Shown here piece by piece: positions 13,901 through 25,700 of a DNA stretch of 64,000 bases (the first letter of the stretch is position 1; each line of letters begins with the position of its first letter). The DNA lies in the NCBI GenBank assembly GCA_033782935.1, contig JAWQEG010001359.1, positions 726,001-790,000 on the forward strand, in the 5' to 3' direction. This DNA comes from Petrolisthes cinctipes. Lineage: Eukaryota; Arthropoda; Malacostraca; Decapoda; Porcellanidae. A model generated the notes under the pieces. It was not told the origin of the DNA. It saw only the letters and a list, made by a program, of their open reading frames with translations, and did no database searches. The translations under genes and the position numbers were made by a program.

Positions 13901-15404
13901 CCAGGTCATTTCCCAGGAGGAAGGTGGAGTCAGGAATGGGCAAGGGAGTATCAATAACTCCTACGATTACGGGTCCCGTTACTGCATCACAGCTGAGATG
14001 GATCTTGGCCAGGGGCACTGGAGTACTTGCGTGCAGCATTTGGAGATGCACCTTTTCCCCTGTCAAGTTGTTATCGATGTTGGGTAGAGAGGACTTGGTG
14101 ATTAGAGACTGGGCAGATGCGGTATCCCTGATGATCTGTACAGGGTATAGCTCCATACCAGCACCGAGGGATACGGTGCCAGTCGATCGGAAAGGCTGGA
14201 AGAGATCTTGTGGGGGTGGCTGAACAACATTAGTGGTAGCTACTGGTCGAGTGAACGGGTTGGTATTGGTACTACCCTTTGCCACCTTACATCTAGGGTC
14301 AGGACAATCTTTAACAAAATGTCCTTCCTTCTTACAGTATCTACAAATGGTTTTAAATTGTTCAGGGAGACTCTGTCCAACGGGTTTACCAGGGTTAGTG
14401 TGAGAACCTGCATCTGTCCTAACAATATTAGGTCTCTTCTCTCCCAAGGCCTTTTCTCTCAGCCCGGGGCGATGGATAAGGGAAAAAACATCGGCGATAT
14501 TGGCTGCCCTGATTAAGTCAGTTTCCTCCTTGTCAATAATGTGCACCATGATGGAATACGGAACTTTTCGTTTGAATTCTTCAGTGACTATTAAGTTAGC
14601 TAATTCATCAAAAGTGGCAACATTCGCCGACTTCACCCACCTCCGGAAAGCTCTTAATTTCTCAGAAGCAAACTCTGTGAAAGTCTGGACATAGGTTTTG
14701 TTTAGGTTCCTAAAGGCCTGTCGGTAACCTTCGGTGGAGATTGAATAGGAGGAGATTATAGCTTCCTTACCCGAGTCATAGTTTGTATTATCCTCTATCC
14801 CGTCACATACAGTGATAGCCCTACCTACAAGTTTAGGCTTAATTAGCCATACCCAATGGTCCCTTGGCCACTGAAAATGGGAGGCAGTTGACTCGAATTC
14901 TCTGAAGAAAACTTCGGGATTATCTTCGGAGAAGGCAGGTACAAGCTTGAGGTGTTTACCAACGTCGAAGTTTACTGGTTCTGAAGTCTGTGGGGCTACT
15001 GGACTAGCCTTTAGTTGGAGAAGGTGTAGCTCGTGTTGCCTTTCGAGGGCACGTTCTTGTCGCTCTTCTTCTCGACGTTGCTCCTCGAACTGGAACTTTA
15101 TCTTCGCGTTGTCTCGCTCGGTTAGTTCGTACTGTAGTTTCAGTTTCATGGCTTCAAGCTTCACCTTCTCTATCTCCAGGGTCTCCTTGGGGTCGTTGGT
15201 TTGTACCACCCCTTGTGAGTTGCCTCCCGTCACTCTCAGATGAGCAAGAACCATTTCTTTCAACTGGGCTTTCGTGGTACTATATGTGAAGGGAATGTTA
15301 TAACTAGTGGCTAAGTACTTTAAATCATCCTTTCTGACGTCAGCATCAACCAACTCCTCCACCGACGGGTTACCGACAAACTCGACTGGGTCGAAACTTG
15401 ACAT
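10911..15404 (-). CDS. Gag-Pol polyprotein, integrase upstream of reverse transcriptase
   Basis: One uninterrupted 1497-residue ORF encodes all functions needed for retrotransposition. In order: a SAP-like N-terminus (about 13-56), a charged coiled-coil stretch (70-132), a gag core (about 145-310), a CCHC zinc knuckle (C354, C357, H362, C367), an aspartic protease with D427-T-A-S and a later LLGND segment, the integrase H2C2 finger (H644, H650, C680, C683), the integrase core D714, D773, E809 (spacing 58 and 35), a GPY motif at 949-951, then a gypsy-type reverse transcriptase (D1167; YLDD 1227-1230) and RNase H (D1376, E1417, D1443). RT, RNase H and the GPY motif are Ty3/gypsy-like, yet integrase precedes RT as in Ty1/copia. 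This order defines the Gmr1 group. Gag and Pol share one frame. The start at 15404 is the first ATG after the leader. No env ORF is seen. Confidence 0.95.
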   Translation of the reverse strand: MSSFDPVEFVGNPSVEELVDADVRKDDLKYLATSYNIPFTYSTTKAQLKEMVLAHLRVTGGNSQGVVQTNDPKETLEIEKVKLEAMKLKLQYELTERDNAKIKFQFEEQRREEERQERALERQHELHLLQLKASPVAPQTSEPVNFDVGKHLKLVPAFSEDNPEVFFREFESTASHFQWPRDHWVWLIKPKLVGRAITVCDGIEDNTNYDSGKEAIISSYSISTEGYRQAFRNLNKTYVQTFTEFASEKLRAFRRWVKSANVATFDELANLIVTEEFKRKVPYSIMVHIIDKEETDLIRAANIADVFSLIHRPGLREKALGEKRPNIVRTDAGSHTNPGKPVGQSLPEQFKTICRYCKKEGHFVKDCPDPRCKVAKGSTNTNPFTRPVATTNVVQPPPQDLFQPFRSTGTVSLGAGMELYPVQIIRDTASAQSLITKSSLPNIDNNLTGEKVHLQMLHASTPVPLAKIHLSCDAVTGPVIVGVIDTPLPIPDSTFLLGNDLAGSLVVPLLSTQDSPLPYNPTEAIERVQPTLFPSCAVTRAQAHCALPEDEVLTQHLPAGASLKELISEHKLEEAQRLDPTLTVLQRKAILKDNVLHSPSYYYEGDILMRFYRPPRLTDDDTWAETHQVVLPQTIRTSVMEIAHEGFGGHLGIKKTYLKLLNNFYWPGMKQDVTKFINSCHTCQIVGKPNQALPQYPLQPIQVPSEPFQKILIDIVGPLPRTKRGNQYILTVMCPSTRYPEAFPLKNISARTISNILIHMFTSYGIPQEIQSDRGSNFTSDLFRQVLHELDIQQTLSTAYHPQSQGALERCHQTLKSMIRKYCNEGDRDWDEGLPFLLFAIREAPQESLGCSPFELLFGRKGRGPLKVIKDKLIQPSPARLVTVTAYLENLKNRLGKVRQFASDNLVKAQEKMKARYDVNTRLREFKEGDQVLAYLPVPGSPLSAKYQGPYMVKRKVDDRNYILNTPDRRKSTQLVHINLIKLYLTREPAPDPLRLPCNIINTDENTLENLTPDNEWEGCSNSEILQALPGYLKNLTETQVDEISSVLSQYIDVFSDKPGYCEIVRHDVELMPGTNPIRQSPYRVPHRKKEQLKKELDYLLDHGLAVPSRSPWASPCLLVPKESGQFRLVVDYRRVNAATTPDAYPLPRIDDLIDAVGQSKFITKIDLLKGYHQIPLTNRAQIISAFITPFGLFQYLVMPFGLRNAPATFQRTMNCLLQDLNGVNVYLDDVIIYTDTWSQHLQRLTNVLGRLRDAHLTINLAKTTFGGAVVTYLGHEVGRGRVRPKSANVDAILAYPVPHTKKALMRFLGMAGFYRRYCPNFSAVVAPLTRLTSSKVTYMWTADCKASFNQLKTYLAHGPVLVAPDLCLPYLLQTDASEGALGAVLLQERDGVLHPIAYHSATFNKHQRNYSTIEKELLAIISAFKKFECYLYGQQKIQVYTDHNPLTFLTRTQFSNQRLLRWSLYLQPYHIEIKHIKGSENYFADALSRSLMMCAA

Positions 15405-16077
15405 TGTGACTCGAGACCAGTTCCGATTCCACCACTAGAAGTTTATGCCCAATAGCTACTTAGTATTAATTAACAACAATACACAAAAAAAACATAAGAC
15501 ACTAAAATCACATTAGACGGCTCAAGGACTTGCTTCCCAAACTAGCAATAGACAGCCGTAGACACTTCAAACTGCCGTTTGCCAGGGACATGAAATGAGT
15601 GTGGCGTATTTCCCGCTCATACTCACAGACAGACTTAGCGCTCGCTAAACAGATTGAGGCTGGTCAAACGCACAGTTGAGTGTATATACTAGTTAACTGA
15701 TGAGAAGAGCTCTCTTGTCTCTTAAGAATTAGAAATGAAAATGATGAGTCTCCAGATGACGATGGCGGGAGCCAGTCTTTATCTCTCAGGTGGGTAGTGT
15801 AAGTTTGTGTTTGACACAGGGACAAGTATTACCGCTGAACCTGTGGTTTTCAGTTTCCAGTTGTTTACGTATCACATCACCTATAGGAGGGTACCCTAAC
15901 ACCACACTGGCCAAGTGTAGAGTCAACGTATGAATCCACGAAGTAACTTTAGCACAACAATTTAAGAATTATTCCACTCCTAACCTAACGGGCATAATTT
16001 CCTAGTATGCAGGCAGGTCCCTATCTCCATGTACTGTGCAAACAATTCACAACAATCGGATCCCGGACAGGCCCCCA
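15405..16077 (-). other. Leader between 5' LTR and gag-pol
   Basis: 673 bp with no convincing ORF. It should hold the untranslated leader and packaging signals of the retrotransposon RNA, but I recognise no specific motif apart from the primer binding site at its upstream end. Confidence 0.6.
16058..16077 (-). promoter_or_regulatory. Primer binding site, tRNA-Pro-like
   Basis: Directly abutting the 5' LTR, the minus strand reads TGGGGGCCTGTCCGGGAT. Its complement, ATCCCGGACAGGCCCCCA, resembles the CCA-bearing 3' end of arthropod tRNA-Pro with about two mismatches. The tRNA match is from memory; the position and the TGG start are seen directly. Confidence 0.7.
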
Positions 16078-16791
16078 TGTAACGATCTGGCCTAGCACAG
16101 TAATGGGCAGTGAGCAATGATTACCAGTCTAGGGGCTCAGTATCACTGTGATAAGCCACTCGTCACCGTAGTTGGTTAAGGTAAGCACGAAAAAACCAGG
16201 TTTAGTTTAGTTTAAAATAATTATTCACCAACTCCAGAACAGAACATATAACTCCCGAGTTGAAACAGGACAGTGAACAGTTACACAGCACAAATGAGAA
16301 CAGGGACATACCATACAAATGGTACACAACACAGCCACAAAAACTTATCTGGGTGAAGTGGAGGCAGCACACCTAGAATACACTCCCGGACCACAACCTT
16401 ACAAAACCTTGGGAGAGAGAAAAGGCCTGATGTCGAGATGCAGCCGAGCTGCTGATGAGACTCAATTTCTGGGACAAGCTAGGCGCCTTATATACAGGCG
16501 GGTGAAGCCCGGCCTGCTTCGAAGGCTTGTTCGAAGAAGTACCTTCGAAACCTCCTGAAGGGAGTGAAGGCACTCGACTCTCTGGGGAGTCGAACGAGAG
16601 ACTGCCTCGTTAATAGTTTAGGGGGAAGGAAGTGGTGCGGGAACGATCGTCAGTGGCTGAGGGTCTATACAATCATACAATGTATAATATACAACTGGCT
16701 GAGGGTCTCTACAATCATACATAATAAACAATCCTACAGAAATACATGATATACAATCCTACTGAGGTAGACGCTGTCAAGGGGCATGACA
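16078..16791 (-). repeat. 5' LTR of the Gmr1-like element
   Basis: 714 bp, identical to 10163-10876 apart from one base. Read on the minus strand it begins TGTCATGCCCC and ends CGTTACA, so it has the canonical TG...CA ends. A TATATA-type promoter motif may be present, but I cannot place the transcription start. Confidence 0.95.
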
Positions 16792-19700
16792 CCATGTTTT
16801 GGGCCTGTATTTTGAAAATACTCTAACACGGAGTAGGCATGTACAGATCGCTTCAGGGACCCCAAAATATCGAATTTTCGAGTGTTTTGAGCCTGAATTT
16901 GAGATATAAACGGGTACAGAAGATGCATGCACATATCGACTTTGGACACTTAAAATATCGATTTTTAGCATGTTTTGAGCGTATATTTTGAAAACATTCT
17001 AGCATTGAGTAGGCATGTACAGATCACTTCTGGGACCCAAAAATATCGATTTTACAGGTGTTTTGAGGTTGAATTTGGGATATAAACGGGAGCAGAAGAT
17101 GCATACACATATTGACTTTGGGCACCTAAAATATAGATTTTGAGCATGTTTTGGGCCTGTATCTGAGTAGGCATGTACTGATCGCTTCTGGGACCCCAAA
17201 ATATCGAATTTTCGGGTGTTTTGAGCCTGAATTTGAGATATAAACAGGTACAGAAGATGCATGCACATATCGACTTTGGACACTTAAAATATCGATTTTT
17301 AGCATGTTTTCAGCCTATATTTTGAAAGCATTCTAGCACTGAGTAGGAATGTACAGATCACTTCTGGGACCCAAAAATATCGAATTTTCGGGTGTTTTGA
17401 GGTTGAATTTGGGATATAAACGGGTGCAGAAGATGAATACACATATTTACTTTGGGCACCTAAAATATCGATTTTCAGCATGTTTTGGGCCTGTATCTGA
17501 ATAGGCATGTACAGATCGCTTCTGGGACCCAAAAATATCGAATTTTCGGGTGTTGTGAGCCTGAATTTGAGATATAAGCGGGTACAGAAGATGCATGCAC
17601 ATATCGACTTTTGGGCAACTAAAAGATCGGTTTTCAGTATGTTTTGTGCCCGTATTTTGAAAATTCTCTAACACGGAGTAGGCATGTACATGTCGTTTCA
17701 GGGACCCCAAAATATCGAATTTTCGGGTATTTTGAGCCTGAATTTGAGATATAAACGGGTACAGAAGATGCATGCACATATTGACTTTGGGCACCTAAAA
17801 TATCGATTTTCAGCATGTTTTGGGAATATATTTTGAAAATACTCTAACACGGAGTTGTACAGATCGCTTCAGGGACCCCAAAATATCGAGTTTTCGGGTG
17901 TTTTGAGCCTGAATTTGAGATATAAGCAGGTACTGAATATGCATGCACATATCGACTTTTGGGCACCTAATATATCGATTTTCAGTATGTTTTGGGCCTG
18001 TATTTTGAAAATACTCTAACACGGAGTAGGCATGTACATTTCGCTTCAGGGACCCCAAAATATCGAATTTTCGGGTGTTTTGTGCCTGAATTTAAGATAT
18101 CGACTTTGGGCACTTAAAATATCGATTTTTAGCATGTTTTCGGCCTATATTTTGAAAATATTCTAGCACTGAGTAGGCATGTACAGATCATTTCTGGGGC
18201 CCCAAAATATCGAATTTTCGGGTGTTTTGAGCCTGACTTTGAGATATAAACGGGTACAGAAGATGCATGCACATATCGACTTTGGACACTTAAAATATCG
18301 ATTTTTAGCATGTTTTGAGCCTATATTTTGAAAACATTCTAGCATTGAGTAGGCATGTACAGACCGCTTCTGGGACCCAAAAATATCGATTTTTCAGGTG
18401 TTTTGAGGTTGAATTTGGGATATAAACGGGTGCAGAATATGCATACACATATTGAATTTGGGCACCTAAAATATCGATTTTGAGCATGTTTTGGGCCTGT
18501 ATCTGAGTAGGCATGTACTGATCGCTTCTGGGACCCTAAAATATCGAATTTTCGGGTGTTTTGAGCCTGAATTTGAGATATAAACAGGTACAGAAGATAC
18601 ATGCACATATCGACTTTTGGGCGCCAAAAAGATCGATTTTCAGTATGTTTTGGGCCTGTATTTTGAAAATACTCTAACACGGAGTAAGCATGTACAGATC
18701 GCTTCAGGGACCCCAAAATATCGAATTTTCGGGTGTTTTGTGCCCGAATTTGAGATATCGACTTTGGTCACTTAAAATATCGATTTTTAGCATGTTTTGG
18801 GCCTATATTTTGAAAATATTCTAGAACCGAGTAGGCATGTACAGATCACTTCTGGGGCCCCAAAATATCGAATTTTCGGGTGTTTTGAGCATGAATTTGA
18901 GATATAAACGGGTACAGAAAATGCATGCACATATCGACTTTGAACACTTAATATATCGATTTTTAGCATGTTTTAGGCCTGTATTTTGAAAATACTCTAA
19001 CACGGAGTAGGCATGTACAGATCGCTTCTTGGACCCAAAAATATCGAATTTTTGGGTGTTTTGAGCCTGAATTTGAGATATAAACGGGTACTGAAGATGA
19101 ATGCACATATCGACTTTTGGGCACCTAAAATATCGATTTTGAGCATGTTTTGGGCCTGTATCTTGAAAACATTCTAACTAGGAGTAGGGATGTACAGATC
19201 GCTTCTAGGACCCAAAAATACCGAATTTTCGGGTGTTTTTAGCCTAAATTTGAGATATAAACGGGTACAGAAGATGCATGCACATATCGACTTTGGACAC
19301 TTAAAATATCGATTTTTAGCATGTTTTGAGCCTATATTTTGAAAACATTCTAGCACTCAGTATGCATGTACAGATCACTTCTGGGACCCAAAAATATTGA
19401 ATTTTCGGGTGTTTTGAGCCTGAATTTGAGATATAAACGGGTACAGAAGATGCATGCACATATTGACTTTGGGCACCCAAAATATCGATTTTCAGCATGT
19501 TTTAGGCCTGTATTTTGAAAATACTCTAACACGGAGTAGGCATGTACAGATCGCTTCTTGGACCCAAAAATATCGAATTTTTGGGTGTTTTGAGCCTGAA
19601 TTTGAGATATAAACGGGCACTGAAGATGCATGCACATATCGACTTTTGGGCACCTAAAATATCGATTCTGAGCATTTTTTGGGCCTGTATCTTGAAAACA

Positions 19701-22700
19701 TTCTAACTAGGAGTAGGCATGTACAGATCGCTTCTAGGACCCAAAAATACCGAATTTTCGGGTGTTTTTAGCCTAAATTTGAGATATAAACGGGTACAGA
19801 AGATGCATGCACATATCGACTTTGGACACTTAAAATATCGATTTTTAGCATGTTTTGAGCCTATATTTTGAAAACATTCTAGCATTGAGTAGGCATGTAC
19901 AGATCGCTTCTGGGACCCAAAAATATCGAATTTTTGGGTGTTTTGAGCCTGAATTTGAGATATAAACGGGTACAGAAAATGCATGCACATATCGACTTTG
20001 AACACTTAATATATCGATTTTTAGCATGTTTTAGGCCTGTATTTTGAAAATACTCTAACACGGAGTAGGCATGTACAGATCGCTTCTTGGACTCAAAAAT
20101 ATCGAATTTTTGGGTGTTTTGAGCCTGAATTTGAGATATAAACGGGTACTGAAGATGAATGCACATATCGACTTTTGGGCACCTAAAATATCGATTTTGA
20201 GCATGTTTTGGGCCTGTATCTTGAAAACATTCTAACTAGGAGTAGGGATGTACAGATCGCTTCTAGGACCCAAAAATACCGAATTTTAGGGTGTTTTTAG
20301 CCTAAATTTGAGATATAAACGGGTACAGAAGATGCATGCACATATCGACTTTGGACACTTAAAATATCGATTTTTAGCATGTTTTGAGCCTATATTTTGA
20401 AAACATTCTAGCACTCAGTATGCATGTACAGATCACTTCTGGGACCCAAAAATATTGAATTTTCGGTTGTTTTGAGCCTGAATTTGAGATATAAACGGGT
20501 ACAGAAGATGCATGCACATATTGACTTTGGGCACCTAAAATATTAATTTTGAGCATGTTTTGGGCCTGTATATGAGTAGGTATGTACAGATCGCTTCTGG
20601 GACCCCAAAATATCGAATTTTTGGGTGTTTTGAGCCTGAATTTGAGATATAAACAGGTACAGAAGATACATGCACATATCGACTTTTGGGCACCAAAAAG
20701 ATCGATTTTCAGTATGTTTTGGGCCTGTATTTTGAAAATACTCTAACATGGAGTAAGCATGTACAGATCGCTTCAGGGACCTCAAAATATAGAATTTTCG
20801 GGTGTTTTGTGCCTTCATTTAAGATATCGACTTTGGGCACTTAAAATATCGATTTTTAGCATGATTTGGGCCTATATTTTGAAAATATTCTAGCACTGGG
20901 TAGGCATGTACAGATCATTTATGGGGCCCCAAAATATCGAATTTTCGGGTGTTTTGAGCCTGAATTTGAGATATAAACGGGTACAGAAGATACATGCACA
21001 TATTGACTTAGGGCACCTAAAATATCGATTTTCAGCATGTTTTGGGCCTATATTTTGAAATACTCTAACACTGAGTTGTACAGATCGCTTCTTGGACCCC
21101 AAAATATCGAATTTTCGGGTGTTTTGAGCCTGAATTTGAGATATAAACAGGTACAGAAGATACATGCACATATCGACTTTTGGGCGCCAAAAAGATCGAT
21201 TTTCAGTATGTTTTGGGCCTGTATTTTGAAAATACTCTAACACGGAGTAAGCATGTACAGATCGCTTCAGGGACCCCAAAATATCGAATTTTCGGGTGTT
21301 TTGTGCCTGAATTTGAGATATCGACTTTGGTCACTTAAAATATCGATTTTTAGCATGTTTTGGGCCAAATATTTTGAAAATATTCTAGAACCGAGTAGGC
21401 ATGTACAGATCACTTCTGGGGCCCCAAAATATCGAATTTTCGGGTGTTTTGAGCATGAATTTGAGATATAAACGGGTACAGAAAATGCATGCACATATCG
21501 ACTTTGAACACTTAATATATCGATTTTTAGCATGTTTTGAGCTTATATTTTGAAAACATTCTAGCACTGAGTAGGCATGTACAGATCGCTTCTGGGACCC
21601 AAAAAATCGAATTTTCGGAGGTTTTGAGGTTGAATTTGGGATATAAACGGGTACAGAAGATGCATGCACATATTGACTTAGGGCACCTAAAATATCGATT
21701 TTCAGCATGTTTTGGGCCTGTATTTTGAAAATACTCTAACACGGAGTGGGCATGTACAGATCGCTTCTTGGACCCAAAAATTCCGAATTTTCGGGTGTTT
21801 TGAGCCTGAATTTGAGATATAAACGGGTACTGAAGATGCATGCACTTATCGACTTTTCGCACCTAAAATATCGATTTTGAGCATGTTTTTGGTCCGTATC
21901 TTGAAAACATTATAACTAGGAGTTGGCATGTACAGATCGCTTCTAAGACCCAAGAATACCGAATTTTCGGGTGTTTTTTAGCCTGAATTTGAGATATAAA
22001 TGGGTAGAGAAGATTCATCCACATATCGACTTTAGACACTTATAATATCGATTTTTAGCATGTCTTGAGCCTATATTTTGAAAACATTCTAGTACTGAGT
22101 AGGCATGTAGAGATCGCTTCTGGGACCCAAAAATATCGAATTTTCGGGTGTTTTGAGGTTGAATTTGGGATATAAACGGGTGCAGAAGATGCAAGCACAT
22201 ATCGACGTTTGGGCACCTAAAAGATCAATTTTCAGTATGCTTTGGGCCTGTATTTGAAAATACTCTAACACGGAGTAGGCATGTACAGATCGCTTCTGGG
22301 ACCCCAAAATATCGATGTTTTGGGTGTTTTGAGCCTAAATTTGAGATATTGACTTTGGGCACCTAAAATATCGATTTTTAGCATGTTTTCGGCCTATATT
22401 TTGAAAATATTCTAGCACTCAGTATACATGTACAGATCGTTTCTGGGACCCAAAAATATTTAATTTTCGGGTGTTTTGAGCCTGAATTTGAGATATAAAC
22501 GGGTACAGAAGATGCATGCACATATTGACTTTGGGCACCCAAAATATCGATTTTCAGCATGTTTTAGGCCTGTATTTTGAAAATACTCTAACACGGAGTA
22601 AGCATGTACAGATCGCTTCTTGGACCCAAAAATATCGAATTTTTGGGTGTTTTTGAGCCAGAATTTGAGATATAAACGGGTACAGATGATGAATGCACAT

Positions 22701-25700
22701 ATCGACTTTTGGGCACCTAAAATATCGATTTTGAGCATGTTTTGGGCCTGTATCTTGAAAACATTCTAACTAGGAGTAGGCATGTACAGATCGCTTCTAG
22801 GACCCCAAAATACCGAATTTTCGGGTGTTTTTAGCCTAAATTTGAGATATAAACGGGTACAGAAGATGCATGCACATATCGACTTTGGACACTTAAAATA
22901 TCGATTTTTAGCATGTTTTGAGCCTATATTTTGAAAACATTCTAGCATTGAGTAGGCATATACAGATCGCTTCTGGGACCCAAAAATATTGGTTTTTCAG
23001 GTGTTTTGAGTTTGAATTTGGGATATATACGGGTGCAGAAGATGCATACACATATTGACTTTGGGCACCTAAAATATTGATTTTGAGCATGTTTTGGGCC
23101 TGTATATGAGTAGGCATGTACAGATCGCTTCTGGGACCCCAAAATATCGAATTTTTGGGTGTTTTGAGCCTGAATTTGAGATATAAACAGGTACAGAAGA
23201 TACATGCACATATCGACTTTTGGGCACCAAAATGATCGATTTTCAGTATGTTTTGGGCCTGTATTTTGAAAATACTCTAACACGGAGTAGGCATGTACAG
23301 ATCGCTTCAGGGACCCCAAAATATAGAATTTTCGGGTGTTTTGTGCCTTAATTTAAGATATCGACTTTGGGCACTTAAAATATCGATTTTTAGCATGATT
23401 TGGGCCTATATTTTGAAAATATTCTAGCACTGGGTAGGCATGTACAGATCATTTCTTGGGCCCCAAAATATCAAATTTTCGGGTGTTTTTAGCCTGAATT
23501 TGAGATATAAACGGGTACAGAAGATGCATGCACATAACGACTTTGGTCACTTAAAATATCGATTTTTAGCATGTTTTGGGCCTATATTTTGAAAATATTC
23601 TAGCACTGAGTAGGCATGTACAGATCACTTCTGGGGCCCCAAAATATCGAATTTTCGGGTGTTTTGAGCCTTAATTTGAGATATAAACGGGTACAGAAGA
23701 TGCATGCACATATCGACTTTGGACACTTAAAATATCGATTTTTAGCATGTTTTGAGCCTATATTTTGAAAACATTCTAGCACTGAGTAGGCATGTACAGA
23801 TCGCTTCTGGGACCCAAAAATATCGAATTTACGGGGGTTTTGAGGTTGAATTTGGGATAAAAACGGGTGTAGAAGATGCATACACATATTAACTTTGGGC
23901 ACCTAAAAAATCGATTATCAGCATGTTTTGGGCCTATATCCGAGTAGGCATGTACAGATCGCTTCTTGGACCCCAAAATATCGAATTTTAGGGTGTTTTG
24001 AGCCTGAATTTGAGATATAAGCAGCTACTGAACATGCATGCACATATCGACTTTTGGGCACCTAAAATATCGATTTTCAGCATGTTTTGGGCCTGTATCT
24101 GAGTAGGCATGTACAGATCGCTTTTGGGACCCCAAAATATCGAATTTTCGGGTGTTTTAAGCCTTAATTTGAGATATAAACGGGTACAGAAGATGCATGC
24201 ACATATCGACTTTGGGCACCTAAAATATCGATTTTCAGCATGTTTTGGGCCTGTATTTTGAAAATACTCTAACAAGGAGTAGGCATGTACATGTCGCTTC
24301 AGGGACCCCAAAATATCGAATTTTCGGGTGCTTTGAGCCTGAATTTGAGATATAAACGGGTACAGAAGATACATGCACATATCGACTTTTGGGCACCAAA
24401 AAGATCGATTTTCAGTATGTTACGGGCCTGTATTTTGAATATACTTTAACACGGAGTAGGCATGTACAGATCGCTTCAGGGACCCCAAAATATCGAATTT
24501 TCGGGTGTTTTGTGCCTGAATTTAAGATATCGACTTTGGTCACTTAAAATATCGATTTTTAACATGTTTTAGGCCTATATTTTGAAAATATTCTATCACT
24601 GAGTACAGATCACTTCTGGGGCCCCAAAATATCGAATTTTTGGGTGTTTTGAGCCTGAATTTGAGATATAAACGGGTACAGAAGATGCATGCAAATATCG
24701 ACTTTGGACACTTAAAATATCGATTTTTAGCATGTTATAAGCCTCTATTTTGAAAACATTCTAGCACTGAGTGGACATGTACAGATCGTTTCTGGGACCC
24801 AAAAATATCGAATTTTCGGGTGTTTTGAGGTTGAATTTGGGATATAAACGGGAGTAGAAGATGCATACATATATTGACTTTGGGCACCTAAAAAATCGAT
24901 TTCCAGCATGTTTTTGGCCTGTATTCGAGTAGGCATGTACAGATCGCTTCTGGGACCAAAAAATATCGAATTTTCGGGTGTTGCGAGCCTGAATTTAAGA
25001 CATAACCGGGTACAGAAGATGTAAGCACATATCGACTTTTGGGCACCTAAAAGATCGATTTTAAGTATGCTTTGGGCCTGTATTTTGAAAATACTCTAAC
25101 ACGGAATAGGCATGTCCAGATCGCTTCTGGGACCCCAAAATATCGAATTTTCGGGTGTTTTGTGCCTGAATTTGAGATATTAACTTTGGGCACCTAAATT
25201 ATCGATTTTTAGCGTGTTTTCGGGCTATATTTTGAAAATATTCTAACACTGAGTAGGCATGTACAGATCGCTTCTGGGACCCCAAAATATCGGACTTTCG
25301 GGTGTTTTTAGCCCGAATTTGAGATATAAACGGATACATAAGATGAATGCACATATTGACTTTGGGCACCTAAAATATCGATTTTCAGCATGTTTTGGGC
25401 CTGTATTTTGAAAATACTCTAACACGGAGTAGGCATGTACAGATCGCTTCTTGGACCCCTAAATATCGAATTTTCGGGTGTTTTAAGCCTGGATTTGAGA
25501 TATAAACGGGTACTGAAGATACATGCACATATCGACTTTTGGCACCTAAAATATCGATTTTGAGCATGTTTTGGGTCCGTATCTTGAGAACATTCTAACT
25601 AGGAGTAGGCATGTACAGATCGCTTGTAAGACCCAAAAATACCGAATTTTCGGGTGTTTTTAGCCTGAATTTGATATTTAAATGGGTAGAGAAGATGCAT

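Larger units (their letters stand above)
10163..16791 (-). mobile_element. Full-length LTR retrotransposon, gypsy-type RT with copia-like pol order (Gmr1-like)
   Basis: A complete 6629-bp element sits inside the satellite on the minus strand. It has two 714-bp LTRs starting TG and ending CA, a 4-bp CCAT direct repeat on each side (10159-10162 and 16792-16795), a primer binding site next to the 5' LTR, a G-rich polypurine tract next to the 3' LTR, and one long gag-pol ORF. Comparing the LTRs by eye I find one difference in 714 bp (T near 10314 against C near 16229), so the insertion is very young or the LTRs have been converted. Nothing visible is broken, so the copy could be autonomous. Element orientation: 5' LTR 16791-16078, leader 16077-15405, ORF 15404-10911, 3' LTR 10876-10163. 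Confidence 0.95.
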
